A DNA stretch of 64,000 nt. Source: an uncultured Oscillospiraceae bacterium (GTDB lineage: Bacteria; Bacillota; Clostridia; Oscillospirales; Oscillospiraceae). Positions 18,653-29,201 of the stretch are shown here, piece by piece. The notes under the pieces are model-generated. The model did no database searches. It was not told the DNA's origin and worked only from the letters and a program-made list of their open reading frames with translations. Every line of letters starts with the position of its first letter. The stretch's first letter is position 1. Made by a program: the position numbers and the translations under genes. Location of the stretch: positions 1 to 64,000 of the forward strand of contig CANQNS010000009.1 of the NCBI GenBank assembly GCA_947625285.1, in the 5' to 3' direction.

Positions 18653-19492
18653 TCAGACCTTCTCCTCCATCCATTCCAGCAGATCGTCCCAGACCTGCTG
18701 TTTGCCCAGCTCGTTCAAGATCTCGTGTCGCATACCGGGATAGAGCTTCACTGTCACATCCTGCATCCCGGCACTTTGGAACCGCTTTGCCACATGCAGC
18801 ACGCCTTTTCCGTAGCCGCCAACCGGGTCCATGTCCCCGGAGACGAACAGCACAGGGAGGCTCTTGTCCATCAAAGCCATATGTCGGTCCCTGCCGATAA
18901 GCTGCAGACCCACCATCATGTCGTGCATGAGCCCCGCCGTGGCGGTGAAAGCGCAGAAAGGGTCCGCGTCATAGGCCCGGATCACCGCCGGGTCCCGGCA
19001 GACCCAGGCGTTGGAGCTGATGGGATCGTCGATCTTTTTCAGATACCCGCCGAAGGCCAGGTTTTGCAGCATTTGGCTCCTGTACTGGCTGCCGTGTCGC
19101 CTGATCTCCAGGGAGGACATGAGCTTGCCGAATCGGCAGACCATATCCGGCTGATGGCCCGTACCGGACAGGATGCAGGCAGCGCAGCCGCCCGGGTACC
19201 AGCCCAAAAGGGTCCGGGCGATAAAGCTGCCCATGCTGTGGCCGAACAGGATGATAGGCGCGTCTGGGTACCGGTCACGTAGAATGTCATAGAGCTTTTT
19301 CTCGTCCTCCACAATATAGCGCCAGCCGTCTGATTCGGAGAACCAGCCCAGCTCTTTCTGGTCCATCACGGTCCGTCCGTGGCCCAGATGATCGTCCCCG
19401 ACCACCGCCCAACCGTTTTGTCCCGCCAGAAAGCAGGCAAAAGCGTCATATCGGGCGATGTGCTCTGCCACTCCGTGGACCAGCTGCACCAC
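18653..19492 (-). CDS. Alpha/beta hydrolase (lysophospholipase/monoacylglycerol lipase-like)
   Basis: Serine hydrolase of the Hydrolase_4 type. The oxyanion region is QLVHGVAEH, the nucleophile elbow is GHSMGS, and the acid/histidine pair is plausible in SGDMDPVGG and GMRHEILNE. The first standard start is GTG 19492, giving 279 residues. The same frame, however, reads upstream through family-like sequence (FLSSDGSHEIHVRSWIPSS) to a stop near 19602, with only non-canonical codons such as ATT 19591 available. The true start may be non-standard, or the gene may have lost its start codon. It lies 73 bp upstream of the split hypothetical gene on the same strand. Confidence 0.8.
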   Translation of the reverse strand: MVQLVHGVAEHIARYDAFACFLAGQNGWAVVGDDHLGHGRTVMDQKELGWFSESDGWRYIVEDEKKLYDILRDRYPDAPIILFGHSMGSFIARTLLGWYPGGCAACILSGTGHQPDMVCRFGKLMSSLEIRRHGSQYRSQMLQNLAFGGYLKKIDDPISSNAWVCRDPAVIRAYDADPFCAFTATAGLMHDMMVGLQLIGRDRHMALMDKSLPVLFVSGDMDPVGGYGKGVLHVAKRFQSAGMQDVTVKLYPGMRHEILNELGKQQVWDDLLEWMEEKV

Positions 19493-19584
19493 ACCCCGGA
19501 CCGGACTGGAGGGGATCCAGCTGCGTACGTGGATCTCGTGAGATCCGTCGCTGGAGAGAAATGTCGAATCACTGATATTTACCG

Positions 19585-19613
19585 TAGCAATACACCACCA
19601 TGTGTGCTATAAT
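19585..19613 (+). promoter_or_regulatory. Candidate promoter of glpK
   Basis: A consensus TATAAT (19608-19613) lies 56 bp before the glpK ATG; the best -35 at 17 bp spacing (TAGCAA, 19585-19590) is poor, so an activator may be involved. Confidence 0.45.
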
Positions 19614-19669
19614 CTCTGTGCCATATTTTAACAACTTTTCGACCTGCTCGTCAACGAAGGAGGCACGCC

Positions 19670-21172
<1,503 letters not shown>

Positions 21173-21173
21173 C

Positions 21174-22526
21174 ATGAAGACCCTGAATGGACGATCCAAT
21201 CAAATAGATATGCTTCATGGGCCGCTGCTGGGGAAGATACTGCTTTTCGCGCTTCCCCTGGCGGCCAGCAGCATTTTGCAGCAGCTTTTCAACTCCGCGG
21301 ACGTGGCGGTGGCCGGCCGCTTCGCCGGCAACCAGGCCCAGGCCGCCGTGGGCGTCAACGGCCCGGTGGTTGGGCTGCTGGTGAACCTGTTCGTGGGCCT
21401 TTCCGTGGGCGGCAACGTTGTCATCGCCAACTTCGTCGGCCAGCGCAAGGACCATGAGGTACAGCAGGCTGTCCACACCGTTCTGGCTCTGGCCCTGGTA
21501 AGCGGCTTTTTCCTCCTGGCGCTGGGTCAGGTGGTGGCAAGGCCCCTGCTGTCCGTCATGGGCACGCCGGAGGACACATTGGACCTGGCGATCGTGTATC
21601 TGCGCATCTACTTTCTTGGGATGCCCTTCGTCATGGTCTACAACTTCGGCTCCGCCATCCTCCGCAGCGTGGGGGACACCCGGCGGCCGCTGTACTGCCT
21701 GATGATCTCCGGCGTCATCAACGTGATACTGAATCTGGTCTTTGTGATCGTGTTCCATCGGAGCGCGGACGGCGTCGCCATCGCCACGGTGATCTCCAAC
21801 GCCGTCAGCTCCGCGCTGGTCATATTCTTTCTGCTGCGGGAGGACGACCCCATCCGCTTCGAGCCCAAAAAGCTCCATATATACGGCGGCGTCCTCAAGC
21901 GCGTGGTCCGCATCGGCGTGCCGGCGGGGCTCCAGGGCGTGGTGTTCTCCGTGTCCAATATCTGCATCCAATCCGCCATCAACAGCTTCGGCTCCGCCGC
22001 CATGGCCGGGTCCGCCGCCGCCCAGAATTTTGAGTCCTTCACCTTTTTCGTCACCAACTCCTTCAACCAGGCCGCCGTCACCTTCGTGAGCCAAAACTAC
22101 GGGGCCCACCAGTTCGACCGGTGCAAGCGGGCGTTGGTCCTGAGCCTGCTGGCCGGCTTCGCCGCCACCGGGGCCATGTGTGCGGCGTTCGTGCTGTGCC
22201 GGGATAAGTGTATCCTGCTCTTCACAAAAGACCCGGTGGTGGCGGCATACGGCTGCACACGCATCTTGCGGGTGGAGACGTTCTCCTTCCTGGCGGTGAG
22301 CTATGAAGTCACCGGCGCGGCCCTGCGCGGCGTGGGATATTCTCTGACGCCCACCATCATCACTGTGTTCGGCTCCTGTGTCCTGCGGCTGGTATGGGTG
22401 TATATCCTTTTCCCCAATGTGACTGATTTCGCGAGGCTGCTCACGGTGTACCCGGTCACCTGGCTGCTGACGGGGGCCATGATGTTCTGCGCGTATTTCA
22501 TCATACGGCGCAAGGTGTTCCGATAA
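21174..22526 (+). CDS. MATE family efflux transporter
   Basis: 450-residue, twelve-helix MATE-type transporter, presumably a cation-coupled drug or metabolite exporter. The family start is typical: MLHGPLLGKILLFALPLAASSILQQLFN is split over the first cytoplasmic helix and TM1, followed by FNSADVAVAGRFAG. The two six-helix halves repeat visibly (ISGVINVILNLVFVI; SNICIQSAINSFGSAAMAGSAAA). ATG 21174 follows the glpK stop directly; a GAGGAA lies 22 bp upstream, so coupling to glpK translation is likely. The substrate is unknown. Confidence 0.92.
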   Translation: MKTLNGRSNQIDMLHGPLLGKILLFALPLAASSILQQLFNSADVAVAGRFAGNQAQAAVGVNGPVVGLLVNLFVGLSVGGNVVIANFVGQRKDHEVQQAVHTVLALALVSGFFLLALGQVVARPLLSVMGTPEDTLDLAIVYLRIYFLGMPFVMVYNFGSAILRSVGDTRRPLYCLMISGVINVILNLVFVIVFHRSADGVAIATVISNAVSSALVIFFLLREDDPIRFEPKKLHIYGGVLKRVVRIGVPAGLQGVVFSVSNICIQSAINSFGSAAMAGSAAAQNFESFTFFVTNSFNQAAVTFVSQNYGAHQFDRCKRALVLSLLAGFAATGAMCAAFVLCRDKCILLFTKDPVVAAYGCTRILRVETFSFLAVSYEVTGAALRGVGYSLTPTIITVFGSCVLRLVWVYILFPNVTDFARLLTVYPVTWLLTGAMMFCAYFIIRRKVFR

Positions 22527-22530
22527 AGTC

Positions 22531-22560
22531 GAATCAAGACAAACTGTGACGGCATAGTCT
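22531..22560 (+). promoter_or_regulatory. Candidate SigE-type promoter of sigK
   Basis: CATAGTCT (22553-22560) resembles the SigE -10 CATACAnT (6/8), and GAATCAA (22531-22537) is a partial -35 at 15 bp. SigE control of sigK is established in Bacillus; here it is only inferred. Confidence 0.35.
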
Positions 22561-22581
22561 GCATCGGGGGGTGGTGCGGCT

Positions 22582-23268
22582 ATGCTGTCTGCGGGTCTCA
22601 TGCTTTTGATCTCCAGCGCGCTGCTGATGCTCCGGCTGGGGGACAACGCCTCGTCCTTTCCCCGGCCGCTGAAGCCGAAGGAGGAACAGGAGTACATACA
22701 GAGGTCCCTTGCGGGGGATATGGAGGCCAGAAACAAGCTCATCGAACACAATCTGCGTCTGGTGATGCACATCATCAAGAAGTACTATACCGCCAGCGGG
22801 GACACGGAGGACCTGGTCTCCATCGGCACCATCGGGCTCATCAAGGGCGTGTCCACCTACCGGCCGGACAAGGGGGTGCGCCTGGCTACCTATGCGTCCA
22901 AGTGCATCGAAAACGAGATACTCATGCACTTCCGGGGCCAGAAAAAGTCGGCGGGCGACGTGTCGCTGTCGGACGCGCTGGACACAGACGGCGAAGGGGA
23001 GGGCTTGGCCCTGCTGGACACCATCGCCTGCGACCAGGATATGCTGGAGGACCTGTCCCGGCTGGAGTCGGTGGAGCGCGTCCGCCGTGCGGTGGACACG
23101 GTGCTGGAGGGCAGGGAGGCGCAGGTGATCCGCCTGCGCTACGGTCTGGACGGCAGACCGCCCATGCCTCAGCGCGAGGTGGCCTCCATCATCGGCATCT
23201 CCCGGTCCTATGTATCCCGCATCGAGAAAAAGGCGCTGGAGCGGCTCAGAAACAGCCTGGAAGAGTAA
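22582..23268 (+). CDS. sigK: Late mother-cell sporulation sigma factor SigK, uninterrupted
   Basis: 228-residue sigma-70 factor. A short hydrophobic pro-sequence (SAGLMLLISSALLMLRL) precedes region 2, as in pro-SigK, suggesting membrane-linked proteolytic activation. Region 2 (EHNLRLVMHIIKKYY, DLVSIGTIGLIKGVSTY, RLATYASKCIENEILMHFR) and region 4.2 (QREVASIIGISRSYVSRIEKKALERL) are complete. The gene is not split by a skin element, unlike B. subtilis and C. difficile. Mother-cell control by DNA rearrangement in this genome, if any, must therefore act elsewhere (compare cotJC). Confidence 0.93.
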   Translation: MLSAGLMLLISSALLMLRLGDNASSFPRPLKPKEEQEYIQRSLAGDMEARNKLIEHNLRLVMHIIKKYYTASGDTEDLVSIGTIGLIKGVSTYRPDKGVRLATYASKCIENEILMHFRGQKKSAGDVSLSDALDTDGEGEGLALLDTIACDQDMLEDLSRLESVERVRRAVDTVLEGREAQVIRLRYGLDGRPPMPQREVASIIGISRSYVSRIEKKALERLRNSLEE

Positions 23269-23336
23269 AAAAGACAAAATATTGTGTGTTCTGACCCGTA
23301 CCACACACAAATATTAGTAAAGAATTGAAAAAAGGC

Positions 23337-23365
23337 TTGATTTATCCATCGGCGTGTGGTATATT
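23337..23365 (+). promoter_or_regulatory. SigA-type promoter of the rimP-nusA-infB operon
   Basis: TTGATT (23337-23342), 17 bp, TATATT (23360-23365). A leader of roughly 85 nt with an intrinsic terminator follows. Confidence 0.75.
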
Positions 23366-23391
23366 CACACTAGCAAATGTCCTGATTCCTG

Positions 23392-23419
23392 GAGTGGGTA
23401 CCGTCCCACTCTTTTTCTT
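23392..23419 (+). terminator. Leader terminator/attenuator of the rimP-nusA operon
   Basis: GAGTGGG (23392-23398) and CCCACTC (23405-23411) with a 6-nt loop, then TTTTTCTT. It lies between the promoter and the rimP start, so most transcripts could stop here. NusA-stimulated termination in the nusA leader is known in B. subtilis, and nusA is the second gene of this operon. Confidence 0.75.
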
Positions 23420-23455
23420 GATGAAAAAGAATTTGTCAGAAACTGGAAATTATTT

Positions 23456-23911
23456 ATGAACCGTATCGAGAAAACTGTATGGGACCTGGCTCTGCCGGTG
23501 GTGGAGGGGGCCGGTCTGGAGCTGTGGGACGTGGAGTACGTCACCGAGGGCGGCCAGCGGTATCTGCGTGTGTATCTGGACAGCCCCGACGGGGTGGACC
23601 TGGACCAGTGCGAGGCCGTGTCCCGGACCCTGGACCCCATTTTGGATGAAGCGGACCCGGTGCCGGAAAGCTATATATTTGAGGTCAGCTCCGCCGGCTG
23701 CGAGAGGGCGTTGAAGCGGCCGGGGGACTTTGAACGGTTTCTGGGCTCGCTGGTCGAGGTGAAGCTCTACAGCGCGTCGGACGGCGCCAAGCAGTGGCTG
23801 GGAGAGCTGCTGGCCTATGAGGACGGGGACGTTACCATCCAGTCCGGCGGCGATAAACGCCGTTTTGAGAAAAAACAGATCGCCAGCGTCAGGCTGCGCG
23901 TAGAAATGTGA
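23456..23911 (+). CDS. rimP: Ribosome maturation factor RimP
   Basis: 151-residue 30S assembly factor. The family core ELWDVEYVTEGGQRYLRVYLD, the CEAVSRTLDPILDE helix and the EVSSAGCERALKRPGDFERFLG segment are present. ATG 23456 (MNRIEKTVWDLA) fits the family N terminus; an open upstream extension runs through the leader terminator and is discarded. The ribosome-binding site is weak (GGAAA). nusA begins 17 bp after the stop. Confidence 0.93.
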   Translation: MNRIEKTVWDLALPVVEGAGLELWDVEYVTEGGQRYLRVYLDSPDGVDLDQCEAVSRTLDPILDEADPVPESYIFEVSSAGCERALKRPGDFERFLGSLVEVKLYSASDGAKQWLGELLAYEDGDVTIQSGGDKRRFEKKQIASVRLRVEM

Positions 23912-23928
23912 TCGGAGGAAGAGTTACC

Positions 23929-24981
23929 ATGAACGCCGAGTTTTTTGCCGCGATCGAGGATCTGGAACGGGAGAAGGGCATCCCCCGGGAATACATGTAC
24001 GACAAGATCAACCAGGCCATGCTGACCGCCTTTCGGAAGGACAATCCGGATGCGGCGGACAACGTGGTGGTGGAGCTTGACGAGGACAAAAAGAAGATAG
24101 ATATGTACGTCGTCACCACCGTGGTGGACCAGGTGGAGAACCCCGCCGTGGAGATGACGCTGGAGCAGGCCCACAAGATCTCCAAGCGCGCCAAGGTGGG
24201 CGGCCAGATCAAGGTGCCCGTGAACACCAAGGAGCTGGGACGCATCGCCGCCCAGAACGCCAAGCAGGTCATCATCCAGGGCATCCGGGAGGCGGAGCGC
24301 GGCCTGATCTATGACGAGTTCACCAGCCATGAGCATGAGATACTCACCGGCGAAGTGGCCCGCATTGACCCGCGCACCGGCAATATCTCCATGAAGATCA
24401 GCTCCAATTCCGAGTACACGGACGCGCTTTTGAGCGTGAACGAACAGATCCGGGACGAGGTTCTGGTGGAAGGCCAGCGGGTGAAGGTGTATGTCATCGA
24501 AGTGCGTAAATCCTCCCGCGGTCCCCAGGTCCTCATCAGCCGGACCCATCCCGTGCTGGTGAAGCGGCTGTTCGAGCTGGAGGTCCCCGAGATCGCGGAC
24601 GGCACCGTGGAGATCATGTCCATCGCCCGGGAGGCCGGCTCCCGCACCAAGATGGCCGTGTGGAGCACGGCGGCGGACGTGGACCCCATCGGGGCCTGCG
24701 TCGGTCCTCGCGGCGGCCGCGTGTCCAGCATCGTGGATGAGCTGGGCGGCGAGAAGATAGACATCGTAAAATACAGCGAGATCCCGGAGGAATATGTGGC
24801 CGCGGCCCTGTCCCCGGCGGAGGTCATCAACGTCTACATGGACGAGGACGGCAAGTCCTGCCGGGTCATCGTGCCGGACAACCAGCTCTCCCTTGCCATC
24901 GGCAAGGAAGGGCAGAACGCCCGTCTGGCCGCCAAGCTGACCGGGATCAAGATCGACATCAAGCCCGAGAGCGAGGACTGA
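23929..24981 (+). CDS. nusA: Transcription termination/antitermination factor NusA
   Basis: 350-residue NusA, which binds RNA polymerase and modulates pausing and intrinsic termination. The N-terminal polymerase-binding domain ([18 protein letters not shown]) is followed by the S1 domain (around [17 protein letters not shown]) and two KH domains ([33 protein letters not shown]). It lacks the C-terminal acidic repeats, as usual in Firmicutes. GGAGGA eight bases before ATG 23929 excludes the upstream in-frame start. It likely feeds back on the leader terminator of its own operon. Confidence 0.97.
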   Translation: MNAEFFAAIEDLEREKGIPREYMYDKINQAMLTAFRKDNPDAADNVVVELDEDKKKIDMYVVTTVVDQVENPAVEMTLEQAHKISKRAKVGGQIKVPVNTKELGRIAAQNAKQVIIQGIREAERGLIYDEFTSHEHEILTGEVARIDPRTGNISMKISSNSEYTDALLSVNEQIRDEVLVEGQRVKVYVIEVRKSSRGPQVLISRTHPVLVKRLFELEVPEIADGTVEIMSIAREAGSRTKMAVWSTAADVDPIGACVGPRGGRVSSIVDELGGEKIDIVKYSEIPEEYVAAALSPAEVINVYMDEDGKSCRVIVPDNQLSLAIGKEGQNARLAAKLTGIKIDIKPESED

Positions 24982-24984
24982 TCT

Positions 24985-25248
24985 ATGGGGGAGCCTGTGC
25001 GGATGTGCGCCGGATGCCGGGAACACGCGCCGAAAAAGGAGCTCATACGCATCGTCCGCACGCCCACCGGGGAGATCGTGGCGGACGCCGGCGGCAAGGT
25101 GCCCGGCCGGGGCGCCTATATCTGCCGGAAAAGCGCGTGTCTTGCCAAGGCGCGAAAGAGCCGTGCGCTGGAGCGGATGCTCCGGACCCCCATCAGCGCG
25201 GAGACCTATGACGCCCTTGCCGCCGCCATAGAGGGCGCGGATGGATAA
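24985..25248 (+). CDS. rnpM: YlxR family RNA-binding protein (RNase P modulator)
   Basis: 87-residue basic protein of the YlxR/RnpM family, reported to bind RNA and modulate RNase P. The family signature [19 protein letters not shown] and the closing GRGAYIC with two cysteines are present. It starts 3 bp after nusA and overlaps the ylxQ gene by 8 bp, the standard operon order. Confidence 0.92.
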   Translation: MGEPVRMCAGCREHAPKKELIRIVRTPTGEIVADAGGKVPGRGAYICRKSACLAKARKSRALERMLRTPISAETYDALAAAIEGADG

Positions 25249-25573
25249 GGCTCTGGGCTATTTGGGCCTGGCGGCCCGGGCGGGACGGCTGGCCGTGGGC
25301 GCGGAGGACTGCGCCGACCGGCTGCGCCGGGGCGTGCCGGGGCTGCTGGTATCGGCGTCCGACGCCGGACGCAGTACGCTGGACGAGGCGCGGTATCTGG
25401 CGCAGGCGCGGGGGCGGACCGTGTTTCCGTCCCGCTATACGAAGCGGGTACTGGCCGACGCCCTGGGACGGAGCGGTCCCGTGGCGTTGGTGATGATATG
25501 TGACGAGGGCCTGGGCGCGGCGTTTTTGAAGGCCGCGGGCGGTGGTCACGGAAATGAGGAGGAGCGAGTATGA
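25241..25573 (+). CDS. YlxQ, L7Ae/L30e-like RNA-binding protein
   Basis: 110-residue L7Ae-fold protein, probably binding kink-turn RNA. The start [20 protein letters not shown] is the family signature, with a shortened C terminus rich in glycine. It overlaps rnpM at the start and infB at the end (ATGAG overlap), which argues for tight co-translation. Confidence 0.88.
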   Translation: MDKALGYLGLAARAGRLAVGAEDCADRLRRGVPGLLVSASDAGRSTLDEARYLAQARGRTVFPSRYTKRVLADALGRSGPVALVMICDEGLGAAFLKAAGGGHGNEEERV

Positions 25574-27912
25574 GTAGTTTGCTGAAATACCGTGTGCATG
25601 AGGTGGCGAAGGACTTTGGCGTCACCTCCAAGGTCATTACGGAGATCCTGACCGAGTATGCCACCACTCCCAAGAACCACATGCAGGTATTGGAGGACGA
25701 GGAACTCAGCATCATCTTTGAGTACATGACCCAGCACAATCAGGTGGAGAGCATCGCGGAGGTATTCGCTGACTCCGCCCAGCCTGCTCCCAAGTCCGAC
25801 GGCGCGTCCGCCCAGCCGGCGCAGTCCGGTCAGGAGCAGAAGTCCGCTCAGGGCGCCACAACGGCCCCGGCGGCGGCCCAGCAGCCGGCCCGCCAGAGCA
25901 AGCCCGACAAGCCCCACGTGCCCAGGCAGATGCCCCAGAAAAAGGTGGTGGACACCAGAGGCACCGCCAATACCAACCTTTCCAAGTATGACGAGCGGTT
26001 CGACCGCATGGCCGGCGACCGTGCCGAGAAGATGAAGCACGGCAAGGAGAAGATCGGCAACCGCAATAAGCAGCGGCAGAACGCTGCCGCCGCCAGCGCG
26101 AAACGCCGCCAGGAGGAGCGCGACAAGATGCAGCGGCTCCAGTTCGAGATCGCCAAAAAAGCCCCCACCCGGGTGCAGATCCCTGACGAGATCAGCGTGC
26201 AGGAGCTGGCGATGCGGATGAAAAAGAGCGGCGCGGAGGTGGTCCGCAAGCTGATCCGCATGGGCGTCATGGCGGGCCTGCCGGATATGATCGACTATGA
26301 CACCGCCGCGCTGGTAGCCATGGAATTCAACTGCAAGGTGGAGCATGAGGTGGTCGTGACCGTGGAGGAACGGCTCATCGACGACCATGTGGACACGGAG
26401 GAGGAGCTGCTGCCCCGTGCGCCGGTGGTGGTGGTCATGGGTCACGTGGACCACGGCAAGACCTCGCTTCTGGACTATGTCCGCAACACGAAGGTGGCGG
26501 CCGGCGAGGCCGGGGGCATCACCCAGGCCATCGGCGCGTATGTGGTGGACATCGGCGGCAGTCCGGTGACGTTCCTGGACACGCCGGGCCATGAGGCGTT
26601 CACCTCCATGCGCGCCCGGGGCGCCATGGTGACGGACGTGGCTATCCTGGTGGTGGCCGCCACGGAGGGCATCAAGCCCCAGACCGTGGAGTCCATCAAC
26701 CACGCCAAGGCCGCCAATATCCCCATCGTGGTGGCGATCAACAAGATGGATATGCCCGGCGCCAACGCCGACCGGGTCAAGCAGGAGCTGACCGAGTACG
26801 AGCTGGTGCCCGAGGAGTGGGGCGGAGACACCATCGTGTGTCCCATCTCCGCCAAGACCGGCGAGGGCGTGGATTCGCTGCTGGAGATGCTGGCGCTGCA
26901 GACCGAGATGCTGAGCCTGCGGGCCAATCCGGCCCGGGCTGCCAGCGGCGCGGTCATCGAGGCGCGGCTGGATAAGGGCCGGGGCCCCATCATGACCGTG
27001 CTGGTGCAAAACGGCACGCTGCGCCAGGGCGACGTGATCATCGCCGGAACGGCGGTGGGCAAGGTGCGCACCATGATAAACGACAAGGGCCAGCGGGTCA
27101 CCGAGGCCGGTCCCTCCGTGCCGGTGGAGATCGCCGGCATGAGCGAGGTGCCCAACGCCGGCGACACCTTCAACGCCGTTACCGACGAGCGCATGGCCCG
27201 TGAGCTGGTGGAGGAGCGCAAGGCCAAGGCCAAGCTGGCCGCCAACACCGCGCCCAAGAAGGTGTCTCTGGACGATCTGTTCGCCCGGATCCAGGAGGGC
27301 GAGATGAAGGACTTTAACATCATCGTCAAGGCGGATGTGAAGGGCAGCGCGGAGGCGGTGAAGGCATCGCTGGAGAAGCTGTCCAATGAGGAGGTCCGGG
27401 TCCGGGTCATCCACTGTGCGGTGGGCGCCATCAACGAGTCCGACGTGATGCTGGCCTCCACCTCCAACGCGGTGATCGTGGGCTTCAACGTGCGGCCGGA
27501 GAACGCCGCCCGGGAGAGCGCCACCCGCTCCGACGTGGATATCCGGCTCTACCGGGTCATTTACGACTGCATCAACGAGATCGAAGCGGCCATGAAGGGT
27601 ATGCTGGCTCCCAAGTTCCAGGAGAAGATCATCGGCCACGCGGAGGTCCGCCAGACCTACAAGGTCTCCAAGGTGGGCACCGTCTGCGGCTGCTATGTGC
27701 TGGACGGCAAGATCCAGCGCAGCTGCAAGGTCCGGGTGCTGCGGGACAACATCGTCGTCTACGAGGGCGACCTTGCCAGCCTGCGCCGGTTCAAGGACGA
27801 TGTGCGGGAGGTGGCCGCCGGGTACGAGTGCGGCATGCAGGTGGATAAGTTCAACGACATCAAGGAGCAGGATGTCATCGAGTGCTTTGTGATGGAGCAG
27901 ATCAATGCCTAA
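25570..27912 (+). CDS. infB: Translation initiation factor IF-2
   Basis: 780-residue GTPase placing fMet-tRNA on the 30S subunit. The N-terminal IF2N helix domain (YRVHEVAKDFGVTSKVITEIL) is followed by a low-complexity Ala/Gln/Lys linker. The G domain has G1 GHVDHGKTSLLD near residue 294, the DTPGHEAF G3 and NKMD G4. The C-terminal domains include VLVQNGTLRQGD and the C2 domain ending in DVIECFVMEQINA. The length is normal. The stop overlaps the rbfA start by 8 bp. Confidence 0.98.
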   Translation: MSSLLKYRVHEVAKDFGVTSKVITEILTEYATTPKNHMQVLEDEELSIIFEYMTQHNQVESIAEVFADSAQPAPKSDGASAQPAQSGQEQKSAQGATTAPAAAQQPARQSKPDKPHVPRQMPQKKVVDTRGTANTNLSKYDERFDRMAGDRAEKMKHGKEKIGNRNKQRQNAAAASAKRRQEERDKMQRLQFEIAKKAPTRVQIPDEISVQELAMRMKKSGAEVVRKLIRMGVMAGLPDMIDYDTAALVAMEFNCKVEHEVVVTVEERLIDDHVDTEEELLPRAPVVVVMGHVDHGKTSLLDYVRNTKVAAGEAGGITQAIGAYVVDIGGSPVTFLDTPGHEAFTSMRARGAMVTDVAILVVAATEGIKPQTVESINHAKAANIPIVVAINKMDMPGANADRVKQELTEYELVPEEWGGDTIVCPISAKTGEGVDSLLEMLALQTEMLSLRANPARAASGAVIEARLDKGRGPIMTVLVQNGTLRQGDVIIAGTAVGKVRTMINDKGQRVTEAGPSVPVEIAGMSEVPNAGDTFNAVTDERMARELVEERKAKAKLAANTAPKKVSLDDLFARIQEGEMKDFNIIVKADVKGSAEAVKASLEKLSNEEVRVRVIHCAVGAINESDVMLASTSNAVIVGFNVRPENAARESATRSDVDIRLYRVIYDCINEIEAAMKGMLAPKFQEKIIGHAEVRQTYKVSKVGTVCGCYVLDGKIQRSCKVRVLRDNIVVYEGDLASLRRFKDDVREVAAGYECGMQVDKFNDIKEQDVIECFVMEQINA

Positions 27913-28273
27913 CCACCATATCGACCGCGTCAACGATGATATCCGCCGGGTCCTGGCGGAGAAGCTGCGCCAGGTCAAGGACCCCCGCATCCAGCAGGGC
28001 GCTATGCTCACCGTGACCCATACGGAGACGACCAGCGACCTGCGCCACTGCAAGGTGTATGTGAGCGTGCTGGGCCAGTACGACGAAAAACAGATGCTGC
28101 GGGGGCTCAAGTCTGTGGGGGGGTATCTGCGCCGGGAGCTGGGCCGCAGTCTGGATCTGCGGTATACGCCGGAGCTGACCTTCGTGCTGGACGATTCCAT
28201 CGCCCACGGCGCCTATATCAACAAACTCATCAACGATCTGGAACTTCAACATGACGACAATGAATCTGAATGA
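27905..28273 (+). CDS. rbfA: 30S ribosome-binding factor RbfA
   Basis: 122-residue KH-fold assembly factor for the 16S 5' region. The family start HIDRVNDDIRRVLAEKL, the central CKVYVSVLG strand and the closing LRYTPELTFVLDDS are intact. It overlaps both infB and the nrnA-like gene. Confidence 0.95.
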   Translation: MPNHHIDRVNDDIRRVLAEKLRQVKDPRIQQGAMLTVTHTETTSDLRHCKVYVSVLGQYDEKQMLRGLKSVGGYLRRELGRSLDLRYTPELTFVLDDSIAHGAYINKLINDLELQHDDNESE

Positions 28274-29201
28274 CTGCTTTGAATACCTGAAAGAACACGA
28301 CGGATATCTGCTGCTGACCCATATCCGCCCGGACGGCGACACGCTTGGCAGTGCCGCCGCCCTTTGTCATATCCTTCGCCGGATGGGGAAGATCGCCTAT
28401 CTCTACGACAATCCCCAGGTCACCGAGACCTTCCAGCCCTTCGTGGAGCCCTACGCGTCCCCGGACGGGTTCGAGCCCGCCTGCATCGTGGCGGTGGATC
28501 TGGCGTCGGAGAACCTGTTCCCGGAGGGCTTTTCCCGGGAGAAGAAAGTGGACCTGTGCATCGACCACCATCCGGCCAACGACGCCTATGCCGCGCAGCT
28601 TCTGTGCATGCCGGATAAGGCCTCCTGCGGGGAGATCGTGCTGGAGCTGGGGAAGATGGCCCTGGGAAAGCTGGACGCCACCGCCGCCAATTTCCTGTAT
28701 GTGGCGGTCAGCACGGACTGCGGTTGCTTCGTCTACGCCAACACCAAGGCGGACACCCACCGGGCCGCTGCGGAGCTTATCGACGCCGGAGCGGACTATA
28801 AGCGTCTCAACAAGCTGCTGTTTCGCACCTTCTCCTACGCCCGCCTGCGGCTGGAGGGGCTCATATACAGCGGCATGAAGCGTTTTGGCGAGAACGGCAG
28901 CATAACGGTCGCTACCGTCACGCTGGATATGCTGAAGGAGGCCGGAGCCACGGAGGACGACTGCGACGACCTTGCCTCGCTTCCCGGCCGGGTGGCCGGA
29001 AACCGGGTGGCGGTGACTATCCGGGAGCTGGAACCGGGGCTTTGCAAGGTGAGCCTGCGAAGCGGGGAGGACTTTGACTCCGCGGCGATCTGCCAGCTCC
29101 ACGGGGGCGGCGGCCACCGCATGGCGGCGGGCTGCACGGTCCATTCCGACCCGGACGAGACCCGGGACGTGATCGTCTGGGACATCCTGGAGGCCATGTG
29201 A
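28251..29201 (+). CDS. nrnA: DHH/DHHA1 phosphoesterase, NrnA-like nanoRNase/pAp phosphatase
   Basis: 316-residue DHH-family enzyme degrading short oligoribonucleotides and 3'-phosphoadenosine 5'-phosphate. Metal-binding motifs are LLTHIRPDGDTLGSA, AVDLA and CIDHHPAND, with STDCGCF. The C-terminal DHHA1 signature is GGGGHRMAAG. The start overlaps rbfA by 23 bp and the TGA overlaps the truB ATG. The position between rbfA and truB is the usual Firmicutes operon order. Confidence 0.92.
   Translation: MTTMNLNDCFEYLKEHDGYLLLTHIRPDGDTLGSAAALCHILRRMGKIAYLYDNPQVTETFQPFVEPYASPDGFEPACIVAVDLASENLFPEGFSREKKVDLCIDHHPANDAYAAQLLCMPDKASCGEIVLELGKMALGKLDATAANFLYVAVSTDCGCFVYANTKADTHRAAAELIDAGADYKRLNKLLFRTFSYARLRLEGLIYSGMKRFGENGSITVATVTLDMLKEAGATEDDCDDLASLPGRVAGNRVAVTIRELEPGLCKVSLRSGEDFDSAAICQLHGGGGHRMAAGCTVHSDPDETRDVIVWDILEAM

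Noticed and set aside
22582-23268. Possible skin-type interruption of sigK
   Set aside because: Regions 2 and 4 are contiguous in one frame; the gene is complete.
23278-23316. AATATTGTGTG...CACACAAATATT hairpin after sigK as a terminator
   Set aside because: The stem needs a bulge, is AT-rich, and has no T-tract; support is too weak.
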